Of a stretch of DNA of 64,000 bases, positions 8,077 to 18,624 are shown one piece after another. Position numbers and translations under genes: made by a program. Source of the stretch: an uncultured Sphingomonadaceae bacterium (GTDB lineage: Bacteria; Pseudomonadota; Alphaproteobacteria; Sphingomonadales; Sphingomonadaceae); contig CAMYJW010000015.1 in NCBI GenBank assembly GCA_947258815.1, positions 1 through 64,000 of the forward strand, read 5' to 3'. How positions within the stretch are numbered: the stretch's first letter is position 1; each line of letters starts with the position of its first letter. The notes below the pieces were generated by a model, which saw only the letters and a program-made list of their open reading frames with translations, had not been told where the DNA came from and searched no databases.

Positions 8077-9530
8077 ATGCTGCGGTGAAAATTCTCGAAT
8101 GGCCTGCAATCGCGGATGATGATCTGCCCGCGGCCTTGTGGGATGCGATTGCCATCGCCCGCGCGGTGAAAGGCACGGCCAATGCCGATTTCCAGTGTGC
8201 AGGGGCTGAAATCGATTCGCGCGATATCATGCCCGGCGATCTGTTTTTCGCGCTCAAGGGCGAGACCATGGATGGCCATCGGTTTGTTGAAATGGCGTTT
8301 GAGAAAGGCGCAGCCGCCGTGGTTGTCGACCGCGAAGTCGATGGTCCGCATATCCGCGTGAGCGATACCACCGCGGCGCTGGAAAAGCTGGGCGCGGCCG
8401 CGCGCGAACGCACCCGTGCAAAGATTATCGGTGTAACCGGGTCTGTCGGCAAAACCGGCGTGAAAGAGGCGATTTTCGCCGCGCTTGACCGATCGAGCCG
8501 GGGCCGGGCGCATCGTTCTGTCAAAAGCTATAACAACCATGTCGGCGTGCCGCTCAGTCTGGCGCGGATGCCCGCGCGTTCGCGCTACGGCATTTTCGAA
8601 ATGGGTATGAACCACGCCGGAGAGATCGCTGCCCTTACCCGGCAGGTGCGCCCGCATGTTGCGGTCATCACCACCATTGCGCCCGCGCACATAGAGATGC
8701 TGGGCAGCGAGGAAGCCATTGCCGATGCGAAGGCGGAGATTTTTCAGGGGCTGGAGCCGGGCGGAACCGCGATCATCCCGGCGGACAGTCCGCATTTTGA
8801 ACGATTGCGCGATGCGGCTGTCGCGCTCGACGCGCAATTCATCTCGTTCGGAACGGACGAGGCCGCCGATGTCCGGTTGCTCGATGCGGTTCCGGCGGCG
8901 GGTGGCGGATCGCTGGTGACGGCCGATCTGGGCGATCGCAAGGTTTGTTATGTGATTGCCGCGCCGGGCGACCACTGGGTGACCAATTCGCTGGCGGTGA
9001 TGGCCGCAGTGCGCGCGGTGGGCGGCGATCTGGGCGCTGCCGGACTGGCTTTGGCCGAACTGGAAGGCATGGCAGGGCGCGGCGCGCGCTGCGAGGTTTC
9101 GGTTGACGGTGGCACCGCGCTGCTGATCGACGAAAGCTACAATGCCAATCCCGCTTCCATGCGCGCGACACTGGCGCAACTGGGCAGCGAACCGGCGCGC
9201 CGCCGCATCGCGGTGCTGGGTGCGATGAAGGAACTGGGCAGCCATGCTCCAGACTTTCATGCCGCGCTTTCCGGGCCAATGCGCGATGCGAACCTCGATT
9301 TTGCTATTCTGGTCGGCGATGAAATGGCGGCACTCGCCCGGGAACTGGGGAAATCGGCGGAAAGCCAGCTTGGCAAACCCCTGCCTTTCACCCATTGCCG
9401 GGGTGTGGAGGAAGCTGTGGAAACCTTGCGGACATTCGGCATCGCCTGTGACGATGCGATTCTGGTCAAGGGTTCCAATTCGGTCGGTCTTGCCTCCCTT
9501 GTTGCAGCATTCGCCGGACAGGAAGGCTAG
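8073..9530 (+). CDS. murF: UDP-MurNAc-tripeptide:D-alanyl-D-alanine ligase MurF
   Basis: Third-domain Mur ligase (485 aa) adding the D-Ala-D-Ala dipeptide made by Ddl, which is encoded further down the cluster. The N-terminal uridine-binding part includes DSRDIMPGDLFFALKG. The ATP loop is VTGSVGKTGVKEA (121-133). The middle has YNNHVGVPLSL and FEMGMNHAGEI, and the C-terminal domain starts after LIDESYNANPASMRATL, all typical. It overlaps murE by 4 bases and is 12 bases from mraY. Confidence 0.96.
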   Translation: MNAAVKILEWPAIADDDLPAALWDAIAIARAVKGTANADFQCAGAEIDSRDIMPGDLFFALKGETMDGHRFVEMAFEKGAAAVVVDREVDGPHIRVSDTTAALEKLGAAARERTRAKIIGVTGSVGKTGVKEAIFAALDRSSRGRAHRSVKSYNNHVGVPLSLARMPARSRYGIFEMGMNHAGEIAALTRQVRPHVAVITTIAPAHIEMLGSEEAIADAKAEIFQGLEPGGTAIIPADSPHFERLRDAAVALDAQFISFGTDEAADVRLLDAVPAAGGGSLVTADLGDRKVCYVIAAPGDHWVTNSLAVMAAVRAVGGDLGAAGLALAELEGMAGRGARCEVSVDGGTALLIDESYNANPASMRATLAQLGSEPARRRIAVLGAMKELGSHAPDFHAALSGPMRDANLDFAILVGDEMAALARELGKSAESQLGKPLPFTHCRGVEEAVETLRTFGIACDDAILVKGSNSVGLASLVAAFAGQEG

Positions 9531-9542
9531 GTATACTCCCCG

Positions 9543-10613
9543 ATGATCTACTTGATCGCACAATGGCTGGAATTTGAAGGCATCGCCAATCTTGTCAGGT
9601 ATCAGACGTTTCGCGCTGGCGCGGCGCTGATGACGGCGATGATTATCGGGCTGATTATCGGTCCGCGGTTTATCTCGATGCTGCGCGTGCGGCAGGGCAA
9701 AGGGCAGCCGATCCGCGAGGATGGCCCCAAATCGCACCTCGCCAAGCGCGGCACGCCAACGATGGGCGGGCTGATGATCCTGACATCGCTGTTGCTCGCG
9801 ATGCTGCTGTGGATGGATCTGACCAACCCGTTCGTCTGGGCGTGCATGGCGGTGATGGTCGGCTTCGGGCTGATCGGTTTTCTTGACGATTACGACAAAG
9901 TGACCAAGCGCAGCCACAAGGGCGTTTCGGGCAAAGTCCGCCTGCTGGCCGAATTTGTGGTGGCGGGCATTGCCGCGTGGATCATCGTCAGCCAGATCAG
10001 CACCAATCTTTATGTGCCGTTCCTTTCGGACCGTTATATTCCGCTTGGCCCGTTCTATTATGTTTTTGCCGCGTTCGTGATTGTGGGGGCGGGCAATGCC
10101 GTGAACCTGACGGACGGACTGGACGGGCTGGCGACGATGCCGGTCGTGGTGGCCGCCGGGGCATTCGCGCTGATCGCCTATCTGGCGGGCCGTTCCGATT
10201 TCGCGACTTATCTGGGCATTCCCTATGTGCCGGGCGCTGGCGAACTGGCGATCCTGTGCGCCGCGATCATGGGGGCGGGGCTGGCTTTCCTGTGGTTCAA
10301 TGCGCCGCCCGCCGCCGTTTTCATGGGTGATACCGGCAGTCTGGCGCTGGGCGGGGCGCTGGGTGCGATTGCCGTTGCCGCGCACCATGAGATCGTGCTG
10401 GCGATCGTGGGCGGGCTGTTCGTGCTGGAAGCGGCATCGGTGATTATTCAGGTGTTTTTCTTCAAACGCACGGGCAAGCGCGTATTCCGCATGGCGCCGA
10501 TCCACCACCATTTCGAACAGCTGGGCTGGTCGGAATCGACCGTGGTGATCCGTTTCTGGATCATCTCGATCGTGCTGGCGGTGATTGGCCTTTCCACACT
10601 GAAGCTGAGGTAG
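9543..10613 (+). CDS. mraY: Phospho-MurNAc-pentapeptide transferase MraY
   Basis: Polytopic enzyme (356 aa, about ten membrane segments) that transfers phospho-MurNAc-pentapeptide to undecaprenyl phosphate, making lipid I. The catalytic/Mg motif DDYDK is at 115-119 and [13 protein letters not shown] lies near 185-197. [11 protein letters not shown] (260-270) contains the metal-binding Asp, and the HHH loop is at 321-323. Length is normal. It is separated by small gaps from murF and murD, in the same transcription direction. Confidence 0.97.
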   Translation: MIYLIAQWLEFEGIANLVRYQTFRAGAALMTAMIIGLIIGPRFISMLRVRQGKGQPIREDGPKSHLAKRGTPTMGGLMILTSLLLAMLLWMDLTNPFVWACMAVMVGFGLIGFLDDYDKVTKRSHKGVSGKVRLLAEFVVAGIAAWIIVSQISTNLYVPFLSDRYIPLGPFYYVFAAFVIVGAGNAVNLTDGLDGLATMPVVVAAGAFALIAYLAGRSDFATYLGIPYVPGAGELAILCAAIMGAGLAFLWFNAPPAAVFMGDTGSLALGGALGAIAVAAHHEIVLAIVGGLFVLEAASVIIQVFFFKRTGKRVFRMAPIHHHFEQLGWSESTVVIRFWIISIVLAVIGLSTLKLR

Positions 10614-10623
10614 CGCCAGCGGT

Positions 10624-11967
10624 ATGATCGTCTCCGAGGCCTTTGCCGGAAAACGCTACGCTGTCCTTGGACTGGCGCGTTCCGGTCTGGCTTCGGTCGA
10701 GACGCTGCTGGCAAGCGGCGCGCAGGTGATGGCCTGGGACAGCCGCGAGGAGCCAAGGCTGGCGCTGGAGGGCCGGGTGGAACTGGCCGATCCGGTTTCC
10801 GCCGATCTGGCGGGTTACGATGGTGTGGTGGTATCCCCCGGCGTTCCGCTCAATCGCCATCCGATTGCCGATGCCGCTGCCGAAGCGGGCGTTCCGGTGA
10901 TCGGCGATATAGAGCTGTTCGCCCTGGCGCGGGCCAGCCTGCCCGCGCACCGGGTGATCGGGATAACCGGGACAAATGGGAAATCGACAACCGCCTCGCT
11001 GGTCCACCACTTGCTGAAAAGCGCGGCGATTCCGGTGCGACTGGGCGGGAATATCGGCATTCCGATTCTCTCGCAGGATCCGTTGTCGCCCGGCGGTGTC
11101 TATGTGCTGGAACTGTCCAGCTATCAGATCGATCTCACGCGCAGCCTCGATTGCGATGTTGCCGTTCTGCTCAATATCACGCCCGATCACCTTGACCGTT
11201 ACGATGGTTTTGAAGGCTATGTTGCTTCGAAAGCCCGGCTGTTTGACATGCAGGCCAAGGGACACGTCGCGGTGTTTGGCGTCGGGGATGCCGAAACCGC
11301 GGCGATTGCAGGCAGGCAGGCGGCGCGGCTGGGGTCGGATATGGTTGCGCAGGTCGATGGCGCGGACATCGCGGGTCTGCAGAAAAACTGGCCTTCGCTT
11401 CAGGGGCCGCACAATCTTCAGAACGCGGCTGTGGCGGTCACGATTGTTGAGGCGCTTGGGCTTGGCCCGGCGCAGTGGCAGGCGGCCTTGCCCACGTTTC
11501 GCGGATTGCCGCATCGCATGGAGCGGGTTGCCGATCTGGGCGGGGTGCTGTTCATCAATGACAGCAAGGCCACCAACGCCGCCTCCGCCGCGCCGGCGCT
11601 TGCCGCGTTTCCGCCCGATCCTGAACCGCGTATCCACTGGATACTGGGTGGACTGCCCAAGGAAGACAGCCTCGATGAATGCGCGCCCTATTTCGGCTAC
11701 GTCGCGGCGGCCTATACGATTGGCGATGCCGGCCCGCGTTTTGCCGAAGTGCTTGCACCCCATACCGACGTAACCCGAAGCGAAATGCTGGCCGAAGCGA
11801 TCCGGCAGGCGATGGCGGCGGCAAAGCCCGGCGATGTGGTGATGCTCTCGCCCGCGTGCGCCAGTTTCGATCAGTTCCGCGATTTCGAAGCGCGCGGCGA
11901 TGCATTTCGCCAGATTGTCGAAGCGCTGACCGAACAGCGGCAGGCCGCACCCGGAGATGCCGACTGA
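10624..11967 (+). CDS. murD: UDP-MurNAc-L-alanine:D-glutamate ligase MurD
   Basis: Cytosolic Mur ligase (447 aa) adding D-Glu to UDP-MurNAc-L-Ala. A Rossmann-like N-domain (YAVLGLARSGLASVE) binds the nucleotide sugar. The ATP loop is GTNGKST at 116-122. ELSSYQIDLT and ITPDHLDRYDG are central signatures. FINDSKATNAASAAPAL begins the C-terminal domain and LSPACASFDQFRDFE is the family signature near the end. Its stop overlaps the ftsW start by one base (tgatg). Confidence 0.97.
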   Translation: MIVSEAFAGKRYAVLGLARSGLASVETLLASGAQVMAWDSREEPRLALEGRVELADPVSADLAGYDGVVVSPGVPLNRHPIADAAAEAGVPVIGDIELFALARASLPAHRVIGITGTNGKSTTASLVHHLLKSAAIPVRLGGNIGIPILSQDPLSPGGVYVLELSSYQIDLTRSLDCDVAVLLNITPDHLDRYDGFEGYVASKARLFDMQAKGHVAVFGVGDAETAAIAGRQAARLGSDMVAQVDGADIAGLQKNWPSLQGPHNLQNAAVAVTIVEALGLGPAQWQAALPTFRGLPHRMERVADLGGVLFINDSKATNAASAAPALAAFPPDPEPRIHWILGGLPKEDSLDECAPYFGYVAAAYTIGDAGPRFAEVLAPHTDVTRSEMLAEAIRQAMAAAKPGDVVMLSPACASFDQFRDFEARGDAFRQIVEALTEQRQAAPGDAD

Positions 11968-13184
11968 TGGCTACGCATCCTTCATTCTCGCCCGATGCGC
12001 CGGTGCCTGCCGGGCAGCAGATTGAAAAGTATCGTCGCAGCAAGCGCAGCGATCTGGCGATCTGGTGGCGCGAGATTGATCGCACCTTGCTGTTGCTGGT
12101 GCTGGTGCTGATGGCGTTTGGCGCAGCTGCGGTTGCCGCGGCTTCGCCTTCCAGCGCACGCCGGCTTTCAACCGATGAGGTGACGCTCGACGATTTGCAT
12201 TTCTTCATGCTGCATGTGCGGTGGCAGATCATGGGGCTTGCACTGATGCTTGGCGCTTCGATGCTCGGCAAGGATGCCGCGCGCCGGGTGGGGATCGTGC
12301 TTGCGGCGGCGATGATGTTCGCGCTCCTGCTGGTTCCGGTGATCGGCAACGAAGTGAACGGCGCCAGGCGCTGGCTCAATCTGGGCGTTTCGCTCCAGCC
12401 GTCGGAGTTTCTCAAGCCGGGCTTTGCGGTTGTGCTGGCATGGATATTGTCATGGCGTGTGCGCGATCCGAAGCTGCCGGTGGTTGAAATCAGTGTCATC
12501 CTGATGGGTGTGATTGCCGTGCTGCTGATGCTGCAGCCCGATTTCGGATCGACGATCCTGTTCGGCGCGGTGTGGTTCACGCTGATCCTGCTTTCAGGAA
12601 TTTCGGTCAAGCGCATGGTGCTGGCGGGCTTTGCCGGGCTGGCGGCGCTGGGCGCGACATACATGCTGTATGATAATGCGCGGTATCGCATCGATTCGTT
12701 TCTGGGTGGCGGTACCGCGTTCGATCATGTCTATCTGGCGCAGCGCACCTTGCTGAACGGCGGCTGGACCGGATCGGGCTTCTGGCTGGGATCGCGCAAG
12801 ATGTCGCTCCCCGAAGCGCACACGGACTATATCTTCTCGGTGATCGGAGAGGAATTCGGCCTCATAACCTGCGCGATCATCATCCTGATATTTCTTGCGA
12901 TCATGGTGCGCGTGCTGCTGCGGCTGGTGGAAGAGGAAGACCTGTTTACGGTGCTGGCGGGAGCAGGCCTTGCCGCGCAGTTTGGCGGACAGGCATTCAT
13001 AAATATACTGGTCAATCTGCAGCTGTTCCCGTCCAAAGGGATGACATTGCCGCTGATCAGCTATGGCGGATCGTCAACGCTTGCGCTTTGTCTTGGCATC
13101 GGGCTGCTTCTGGCGATAACGCGGCGCAATCCCTTTATAGAGCGCGAACGTTTCTCGCTCAGGGACATCGGAGTTACGCCATGA
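11967..13184 (+). CDS. ftsW: SEDS peptidoglycan glycosyltransferase FtsW
   Basis: Septal SEDS-family polymerase of lipid II (405 aa, about ten membrane segments), partner of FtsI. The start at 11967 overlaps the murD stop. The reading frame is open further upstream, but that part lies inside murD. Signatures include GARRWLNLGVSLQPSEFLK, the PEAHTDYIFSVIGEEFG loop that carries the conserved catalytic Asp region, and SYGGSS near the C-terminus. The cytoplasmic N-terminal extension of about 40 residues is charged and proline-rich. Confidence 0.96.
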   Translation: MATHPSFSPDAPVPAGQQIEKYRRSKRSDLAIWWREIDRTLLLLVLVLMAFGAAAVAAASPSSARRLSTDEVTLDDLHFFMLHVRWQIMGLALMLGASMLGKDAARRVGIVLAAAMMFALLLVPVIGNEVNGARRWLNLGVSLQPSEFLKPGFAVVLAWILSWRVRDPKLPVVEISVILMGVIAVLLMLQPDFGSTILFGAVWFTLILLSGISVKRMVLAGFAGLAALGATYMLYDNARYRIDSFLGGGTAFDHVYLAQRTLLNGGWTGSGFWLGSRKMSLPEAHTDYIFSVIGEEFGLITCAIIILIFLAIMVRVLLRLVEEEDLFTVLAGAGLAAQFGGQAFINILVNLQLFPSKGMTLPLISYGGSSTLALCLGIGLLLAITRRNPFIERERFSLRDIGVTP

Positions 13185-14368
13185 CCGCCGTCAGTCGTCA
13201 TTATGTGCTTGCCGCGGGCGGAACCGGGGGCCACCTGATCCCCGCGTTCGCGCTGGCAACAGAGCTTGAACGCCGTGGCCATCATGTCGCGTTGATCACG
13301 GATGAGCGCGGCGCGCAGATTCCCGGCAAACCCGCCTCGCTTACGGCCCATGTGCTGCCTGCGGGCCGGATACAGGGCAAAAATCCGCTCAGCTGGGTCA
13401 GCGGCACGCGCGCAATCATGGAAGGCCGCCGCATGGCGCTGCGGCTGTTTGAAAGTTTCGATCCCGCCGCGGTTGTCGGTTTTGGCGGTTATCCCGCGTT
13501 CCCCGCGCTGCTTGCGGCAACATCGGCGGAAATACCAACGGTGATTCACGAACAGAACGCGGTTCTGGGGCGCGTGAACCGGCTGCTGGCGCGCAAGGTG
13601 AACGCCATCGCCACGTCATGCGCGCAAGTGGATCGGCTGGCCGCCAAACATGCCGACAAGGTTACGCTGGTTGGCAATCCGGTGCGCGCAGAGGTTCTCG
13701 ATCTGCGCGACAAACCATTTCCGGCTTTCACGGCAGACAGCCTGCTGCGCATTCTGGTGACCGGCGGCAGCCAGGGCGCGCGCGTGCTTTCCGAAATCGT
13801 ACCCGATGGTCTGGCGATGCTGCCCCCTGCGCTGCGATCGCGTTTGCAGGTGATCCAGCAATGTCGTCCCGAAGATATCGAAGCGGTGCGCGCGCGCTAT
13901 GCGGGGCACGATATTCCGGCCGAACTGGCAACCTATTTTGAGGACATGGCCGAAAGACTGGCCGATGCGCATCTGTTTATCGGGCGCGCCGGCGCATCGA
14001 CCATTGCGGAGCTGACCGCGGTGGGGCGCCCGGCGATCCTTGTCCCGCTGCCGATCGCGACAGACGATCATCAGGCCGCCAACGTGCGTGAAATCGTGGA
14101 AGCGGGCGGCGCGCGCTCCATCCGGCAGGACAAGTTCACCGCCACGGAACTGGCCAAGCAGATTCAGGCAATGGCGCAAAAGCCGGAAACGCTGGGCAAT
14201 GCCGCGCATTCGGCGTGGAACTGCGGCTATCCCAAGGCGGCATCCGATCTTGCCGATCTGGTCGAAAGCTTCGGCGGTGCGCCGCTGATGGATGTTATTC
14301 GCATGACGGGCGATGCCAAGGCGCAAAAACAGGGCAAGGAAGCGCTGGCAAAGGACAGCGACGAATGA
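13181..14368 (+). CDS. murG: UDP-GlcNAc:lipid I N-acetylglucosaminyltransferase MurG
   Basis: Peripheral GT28 enzyme (395 aa) at the inner face of the membrane, converting lipid I to lipid II. The glycine-rich loop [10 protein letters not shown] is at 13-22. [36 protein letters not shown] and [24 protein letters not shown] are all canonical. The ATG at 13181 overlaps the ftsW stop by four bases. The C-terminus has a Lys/Gln-rich extension of about 15 residues beyond the usual end. Confidence 0.97.
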   Translation: MTAVSRHYVLAAGGTGGHLIPAFALATELERRGHHVALITDERGAQIPGKPASLTAHVLPAGRIQGKNPLSWVSGTRAIMEGRRMALRLFESFDPAAVVGFGGYPAFPALLAATSAEIPTVIHEQNAVLGRVNRLLARKVNAIATSCAQVDRLAAKHADKVTLVGNPVRAEVLDLRDKPFPAFTADSLLRILVTGGSQGARVLSEIVPDGLAMLPPALRSRLQVIQQCRPEDIEAVRARYAGHDIPAELATYFEDMAERLADAHLFIGRAGASTIAELTAVGRPAILVPLPIATDDHQAANVREIVEAGGARSIRQDKFTATELAKQIQAMAQKPETLGNAAHSAWNCGYPKAASDLADLVESFGGAPLMDVIRMTGDAKAQKQGKEALAKDSDE

Positions 14369-15795
14369 AGGGGGTCGGCACCGATATCGGGACGATCCAT
14401 TTCGTCGGTATCGGCGGGATCGGCATGTCCGGCATCGCCGAAGTGATGCACAACCTTGGTTATGGCGTGCAGGGTTCCGACATTGCCGAGGGGCCAAGTG
14501 TCGAACGGCTGCGCGCGCGCGGCATCGCAGTGATGATCGGCCATGCGCCTGAAAACGTGCAAGGCGTGGCCGTGGTCGTCACGTCAACAGCCGTGCGCCG
14601 CACCAACCCCGAAGTTGCCGCCGCGCTTGAAGCGCGCATTCCGGTGGTGCGCCGCGCGGAAATGCTGGCAGAGCTGATGCGCCTTAAAAGCACCGTGGCT
14701 GTCGCCGGGACGCACGGGAAGACGACGACCACCTCGATGATCGCCTGCCTGCTGGATGCGGGCGGGGTGGATCCCACGGTGATCAACGGCGGCATCATCA
14801 ACAGCTACGGATCAAACGCGCGGCTGGGCGCAAGCGACTGGATGGTGGTTGAAGCCGATGAAAGCGATGGCAGTTTTCTGCGGCTGGATGGCACTATCGG
14901 GGTTGTCACCAACATCGATCCCGAACACCTCGATCATTATGGCAGCTTCGATGCGGTGAAAAACGCGTTTGTCGAATTTATCGAGAACGTGCCGTTCTAT
15001 GGCGTGGCGGTGCTGTGCGTCGATCATCCCGAAGTGCAGGGGGTGATTTCCAAAGTGCGCGATCGCCGGGTGACGACGTATGGCTTCTCCGCGCAGGCCG
15101 ATGTGCGCGGTGAGAATGTCACGCCGATACCGGGCGGAAACCGTTTTGACGTGGCAATCCGCGAGCGGGATGGCGCCACGCGCACGATCGAAGGTATCGA
15201 ATTGCCCATGCCGGGGCGGCACAATGTCCAGAATGCGCTGGCGGCTGTGGCCGTGGCGGTGGAAATGGGCTGCGCGGATGATCTGATTTGCAGCGGTTTT
15301 GCAAATTTTTCAGGCGTTCGCCGCCGGTTCACCAAAGTTGGCGAAGTGCCCTTGGCTGCGGGGGCTCCAGTTCCGGTGATTGATGATTATGGCCATCACC
15401 CGGTGGAAATCCGTGCGGTTCTGGCTGCTGCGCGCGAAGGCGTGGAAGGGCGCGTTATCGCGGTTGCCCAGCCCCACCGCTATACCCGGCTGCGCGATCA
15501 CATGGATGATTTTCAGACCGCGTTCAACGATGCCGATGCGGTTTATATCACGCCGGTCTATGAGGCAGGCGAAGAGCCGATCGAAGGGATCAGTTCCGAA
15601 GCCCTCGTCGCCGGGTTGAAATCCAGAGGGCACCGCGCCGCGCAAGTGACGGACGGGCCGGATGCGCTTGCCGCCAGCCTTGCCGAAACGCTTGAGCCGG
15701 GTGACATGATCGTGTGCCTTGGCGCGGGCGACATCACCCGCTGGGCCGCCGGACTGGCCGATGCGATAGACGGCTTGCGGAGGAACGCCGCATGA
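14365..15795 (+). CDS. murC: UDP-N-acetylmuramate:L-alanine ligase MurC
   Basis: First Mur ligase of the pathway (476 aa). The N-domain dinucleotide-like loop [12 protein letters not shown] (12-23) binds UDP-MurNAc. The ATP loop is GTHGKTTT (115-122). Further signatures are [37 protein letters not shown] and [15 protein letters not shown]. Overlaps by 4 bases with murG and murB support a single operon. Confidence 0.97.
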   Translation: MKGVGTDIGTIHFVGIGGIGMSGIAEVMHNLGYGVQGSDIAEGPSVERLRARGIAVMIGHAPENVQGVAVVVTSTAVRRTNPEVAAALEARIPVVRRAEMLAELMRLKSTVAVAGTHGKTTTTSMIACLLDAGGVDPTVINGGIINSYGSNARLGASDWMVVEADESDGSFLRLDGTIGVVTNIDPEHLDHYGSFDAVKNAFVEFIENVPFYGVAVLCVDHPEVQGVISKVRDRRVTTYGFSAQADVRGENVTPIPGGNRFDVAIRERDGATRTIEGIELPMPGRHNVQNALAAVAVAVEMGCADDLICSGFANFSGVRRRFTKVGEVPLAAGAPVPVIDDYGHHPVEIRAVLAAAREGVEGRVIAVAQPHRYTRLRDHMDDFQTAFNDADAVYITPVYEAGEEPIEGISSEALVAGLKSRGHRAAQVTDGPDALAASLAETLEPGDMIVCLGAGDITRWAAGLADAIDGLRRNAA

Positions 15796-16703
15796 TGGCG
15801 CAGGCTCTCCCCAAGGTTTCCGGCAAGCTGACCGAAAATGCGCCGCTTGCGCCGCTGGTGTGGTTCAAATCGGGCGGCGCGGCGGACTGGCTGTTTGAGC
15901 CGAAAGACGTTGCCGATCTGCAAGGTTTCCTGCGCGATCTTGATCCGGGCTTGCCAGTGATGGCGCTGGGGCTCGGATCGAACATGATCGTGCGCGATGG
16001 CGGCGTTCCGGGTGTTGTCGTGCGATTGGGCAAGCCGTTCGCGTGGGTCGATACGGTTGGCAAAGGCGTGACCGGGCTGGACGACGTTCTGGAATTTGGC
16101 GGCGGGGCCAGCGGCATTCTGGTGGCCAGCACAGCGCGCGATCACGGCATTGCCGGGTTGGAATTTCTGCGCGGTATTCCGGGCACCGTGGGCGGGTTCG
16201 TGCGCATGAATGGCGGCGCCTATGGCCGCGAGGTCAAGGATATTCTGGTCGATTGCGACGTTGTGTCGCGCACTGGCGAGTTGGTGACGCTGACACTGGA
16301 AGAGCTGGGCTATACCTATCGCCATTCCGATCTGGCGGAGCAGGCGATTGTCGTTTCCGCGCGGTTTCGCGGCGTTCCCGGCGATCCGACGGAAATTGCC
16401 GCCGAGATGGACCGTATCGCCAAAGCGCGCGAGGAATCGCAGCCGCTGCGCAGCAAGACGGGCGGCTCCACTTTCAAGAACCCGCCGGGCAACAAGGCCT
16501 GGGAACTTGTCGATCAGGCAGGGTGCAGGGGGCTTCAGGTTGGCGGTGCGCAAGTCAGCGAGAAACACACCAATTTCATGATCAACACCGGCACCGCGAC
16601 AAGCAGCGATATCGAAGCGCTGGGCGAGGAAGTGCGCCGCCGGGTGCGCGAAAACGCCAACGTGGAGCTGGAGTGGGAAATTCAAAGAGTAGGGCGGCGA
16701 TGA
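15792..16703 (+). CDS. murB: UDP-N-acetylenolpyruvoylglucosamine reductase MurB
   Basis: FAD enzyme (303 aa) reducing UDP-GlcNAc-enolpyruvate to UDP-MurNAc. The flavin-binding part shows [14 protein letters not shown] (58-71) and [18 protein letters not shown] (128-145). The catalytic serine lies in GGSTFKNP (Ser226). The short substrate loop with YRHSD identifies a type II-like MurB, as in most alphaproteobacteria. Overlaps murC by 4 bases and ddl by 4. Confidence 0.95.
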   Translation: MMAQALPKVSGKLTENAPLAPLVWFKSGGAADWLFEPKDVADLQGFLRDLDPGLPVMALGLGSNMIVRDGGVPGVVVRLGKPFAWVDTVGKGVTGLDDVLEFGGGASGILVASTARDHGIAGLEFLRGIPGTVGGFVRMNGGAYGREVKDILVDCDVVSRTGELVTLTLEELGYTYRHSDLAEQAIVVSARFRGVPGDPTEIAAEMDRIAKAREESQPLRSKTGGSTFKNPPGNKAWELVDQAGCRGLQVGGAQVSEKHTNFMINTGTATSSDIEALGEEVRRRVRENANVELEWEIQRVGRR

Positions 16704-17698
16704 CATTTCCCGAACTTGATGGCCGCAAACTTCATGTCGCCGTGCTGATGGGTGGCTGGTCCAACGAACGCCCCGTTTCGCTGATGAGCGGCGAAGGCGT
16801 GGCGCAAGCGCTGGAATCAAAAGGCCACCGCGTGACCCGGCTGGATATGGATCGCGATATCGCGCAGCGGCTGGCAGAGGCAAAGCCCGATGTCGTGTTC
16901 AACGCGCTGCATGGCTGCCCCGGAGAGGACGGCAGCGTGCAGGGCATGATGGACCTGATGGGCGTGGCCTATACGCATTCGGGCCTCGCGACATCGGTGA
17001 TCGCGATTGACAAGCAACTCACCAAACAGGCGCTGGAGCCCCACGGCATTGCCATGCCGGGCGGGCATGTCGTTGAAACCGAAACGCTGTTTGCCGGCGA
17101 TCCGCTGCCCCGGCCTTATGTTCTGAAACCCGTGAACGAAGGATCGTCTGTTGGTGTCGCGATTGTCACTGACGACAGCGATTGCGGCAAGCCGATCCGC
17201 CGCGATGCGCGCGGGCCATGGCAGGAATTTCCAAGCTTGCTGGCCGAACCGTTCATTCGAGGGCTGGAACTGACCACCGCAGTGATCGGGGATGAGGCGC
17301 TGCTGGTGACGGAGCTGAAACCCAAATCGGGTTTCTACGATTTCGACGCCAAGTACACCGATGGCATGACCGATCATATCTGCCCGGCGGACATTCCCGA
17401 TCAGATCACGCAGGCCTGCAAGGACATTGCGCTGAAAGCGCACCGGTTGCTGGGGTGCCGGGGCACCAGCCGCTCCGATTTTCGCTGGGACGATGCGCGC
17501 GGAATTGATGGCCTGTTCCTGCTGGAAGTGAACACCCAGCCGGGGATGACTCCGCTTAGCCTTGTGCCCGAACAGGCGCGCAAGGTGGGGCTGGAATACC
17601 CCGAACTGGTCGAAGCGATCATTGCCGAGGCGCTGGCAGACAGTGCGGCGAACCAAAACGCGGTATCGGGCGAACAGGCGGGAGAGGAGGCATCATGA
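16700..17698 (+). CDS. ddl: D-alanine:D-alanine ligase
   Basis: ATP-grasp enzyme (332 aa) making the D-Ala-D-Ala dipeptide used by MurF. The start [19 protein letters not shown] leads into the conserved GGWSNERPVSLMSG loop. VVFNALHGCPGEDGSVQG, YVLKPVNEGSSVGV (ATP grip) and FLLEVNTQPGMTPLSLVPEQ (metal-binding Glu/Asn) are family signatures. About 25 residues longer than E. coli DdlB, largely from the C-terminal tail. It overlaps murB and ftsQ by 4 bases each. Confidence 0.96.
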   Translation: MTFPELDGRKLHVAVLMGGWSNERPVSLMSGEGVAQALESKGHRVTRLDMDRDIAQRLAEAKPDVVFNALHGCPGEDGSVQGMMDLMGVAYTHSGLATSVIAIDKQLTKQALEPHGIAMPGGHVVETETLFAGDPLPRPYVLKPVNEGSSVGVAIVTDDSDCGKPIRRDARGPWQEFPSLLAEPFIRGLELTTAVIGDEALLVTELKPKSGFYDFDAKYTDGMTDHICPADIPDQITQACKDIALKAHRLLGCRGTSRSDFRWDDARGIDGLFLLEVNTQPGMTPLSLVPEQARKVGLEYPELVEAIIAEALADSAANQNAVSGEQAGEEAS

Positions 17699-18624
17699 GC
17701 CAGACCATCAAACGCAAGGGGCGCAGCGCCCGCAAGACGGCGGCATCGCGCGGCAAGGCGCGCACCGTGCGCAAGGCGCGCGCGAAGACCGGATCGGCGC
17801 TCGATACCGTAATGGCATGGCTGCCGATCAGCGAGGAACAGCTGCACCGCGTGTTTCTGGCGATGATACTGGGCGGCGCGGTTGCCCTGGCCTGGATTGT
17901 CGCGTCAATGGCCGGGGTTCCGGCGATGGCCGAAAGACAGCTTGCGTCGGTTGCCGCCGATGCCGGGTTCGAAGTGCGCAGGGTCGATGTTCGCGGGGTT
18001 GAAAACATCAACGAACTGAAAGTCTATGAGCGCGTGCTGGGTGAGCGTAATCGCGCGATGCCCACCGTCGATATTCAGGCGCTGCGCGAAGAGCTTATCG
18101 AACTGCCATGGGTCGCCGATGCGCGCGTATCGCGCCAGCTTCCCGATACGCTGGTGATCGACATTGTGGAGCGCAAGCCGCACGCCGTTTTGCGCAAGGC
18201 CGGCAAACTGGTGCTGATTGACCGTGAAGGAAACGCGCTTGAGCCCGTCTCTGCCAAGGCCGCCAAAGGCAGGCTTATCGTATCCGGCCCCGGTGCGGGC
18301 CAGCAAGTGGCCGGGCTGACCAATCTGCTGGAAGCGGCACCCGCGCTGAAGCCGCAAGTGCGCGAGGCGGAATGGATCGGCAACCGGCGCTGGAACCTGA
18401 CATTCAGAACCGATCAGATCCTGGCTCTGCCCGAAGGCGATGAAGCTGCTGCGGGCGCACTGGTTTCATTTGCCCGGCTTGACGGAACAAACCGGCTGCT
18501 GGGCGGCAAGGTCGTCGCTTTCGATATGCGCGCCAAGGATCGCATTTACCTGCGTATTCCGGGTCGCGGGAAACAGGCTGCCGCGCTGACGGCCGGGGCC
18601 GTGCGCAAGGTGGAGAGCGAATGA
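17695..18624 (+). CDS. ftsQ: Cell division protein FtsQ
   Basis: Bitopic divisome scaffold (309 aa). A long, very basic cytoplasmic N-terminus (about 50 residues, many Lys/Arg) precedes one membrane helix around 52-73. The periplasmic POTRA domain starts near FEVRRVDVRGVENINELKVYE, and the beta domain contains LPWVADARVSRQLPDTLVIDIVERKPHAVL. Position between ddl and ftsA fits. The C-terminus ends in a basic stretch. Confidence 0.95.
   Translation: MSQTIKRKGRSARKTAASRGKARTVRKARAKTGSALDTVMAWLPISEEQLHRVFLAMILGGAVALAWIVASMAGVPAMAERQLASVAADAGFEVRRVDVRGVENINELKVYERVLGERNRAMPTVDIQALREELIELPWVADARVSRQLPDTLVIDIVERKPHAVLRKAGKLVLIDREGNALEPVSAKAAKGRLIVSGPGAGQQVAGLTNLLEAAPALKPQVREAEWIGNRRWNLTFRTDQILALPEGDEAAAGALVSFARLDGTNRLLGGKVVAFDMRAKDRIYLRIPGRGKQAAALTAGAVRKVESE

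Noticed and set aside
7737..10511. 924-residue open frame on the minus strand
   Set aside because: It lies antisense to murE, murF and mraY, which have intact catalytic motifs. Its composition is that of the reverse frame of GC-rich coding DNA (Arg/His/Gln-rich) and it shows no family pattern.
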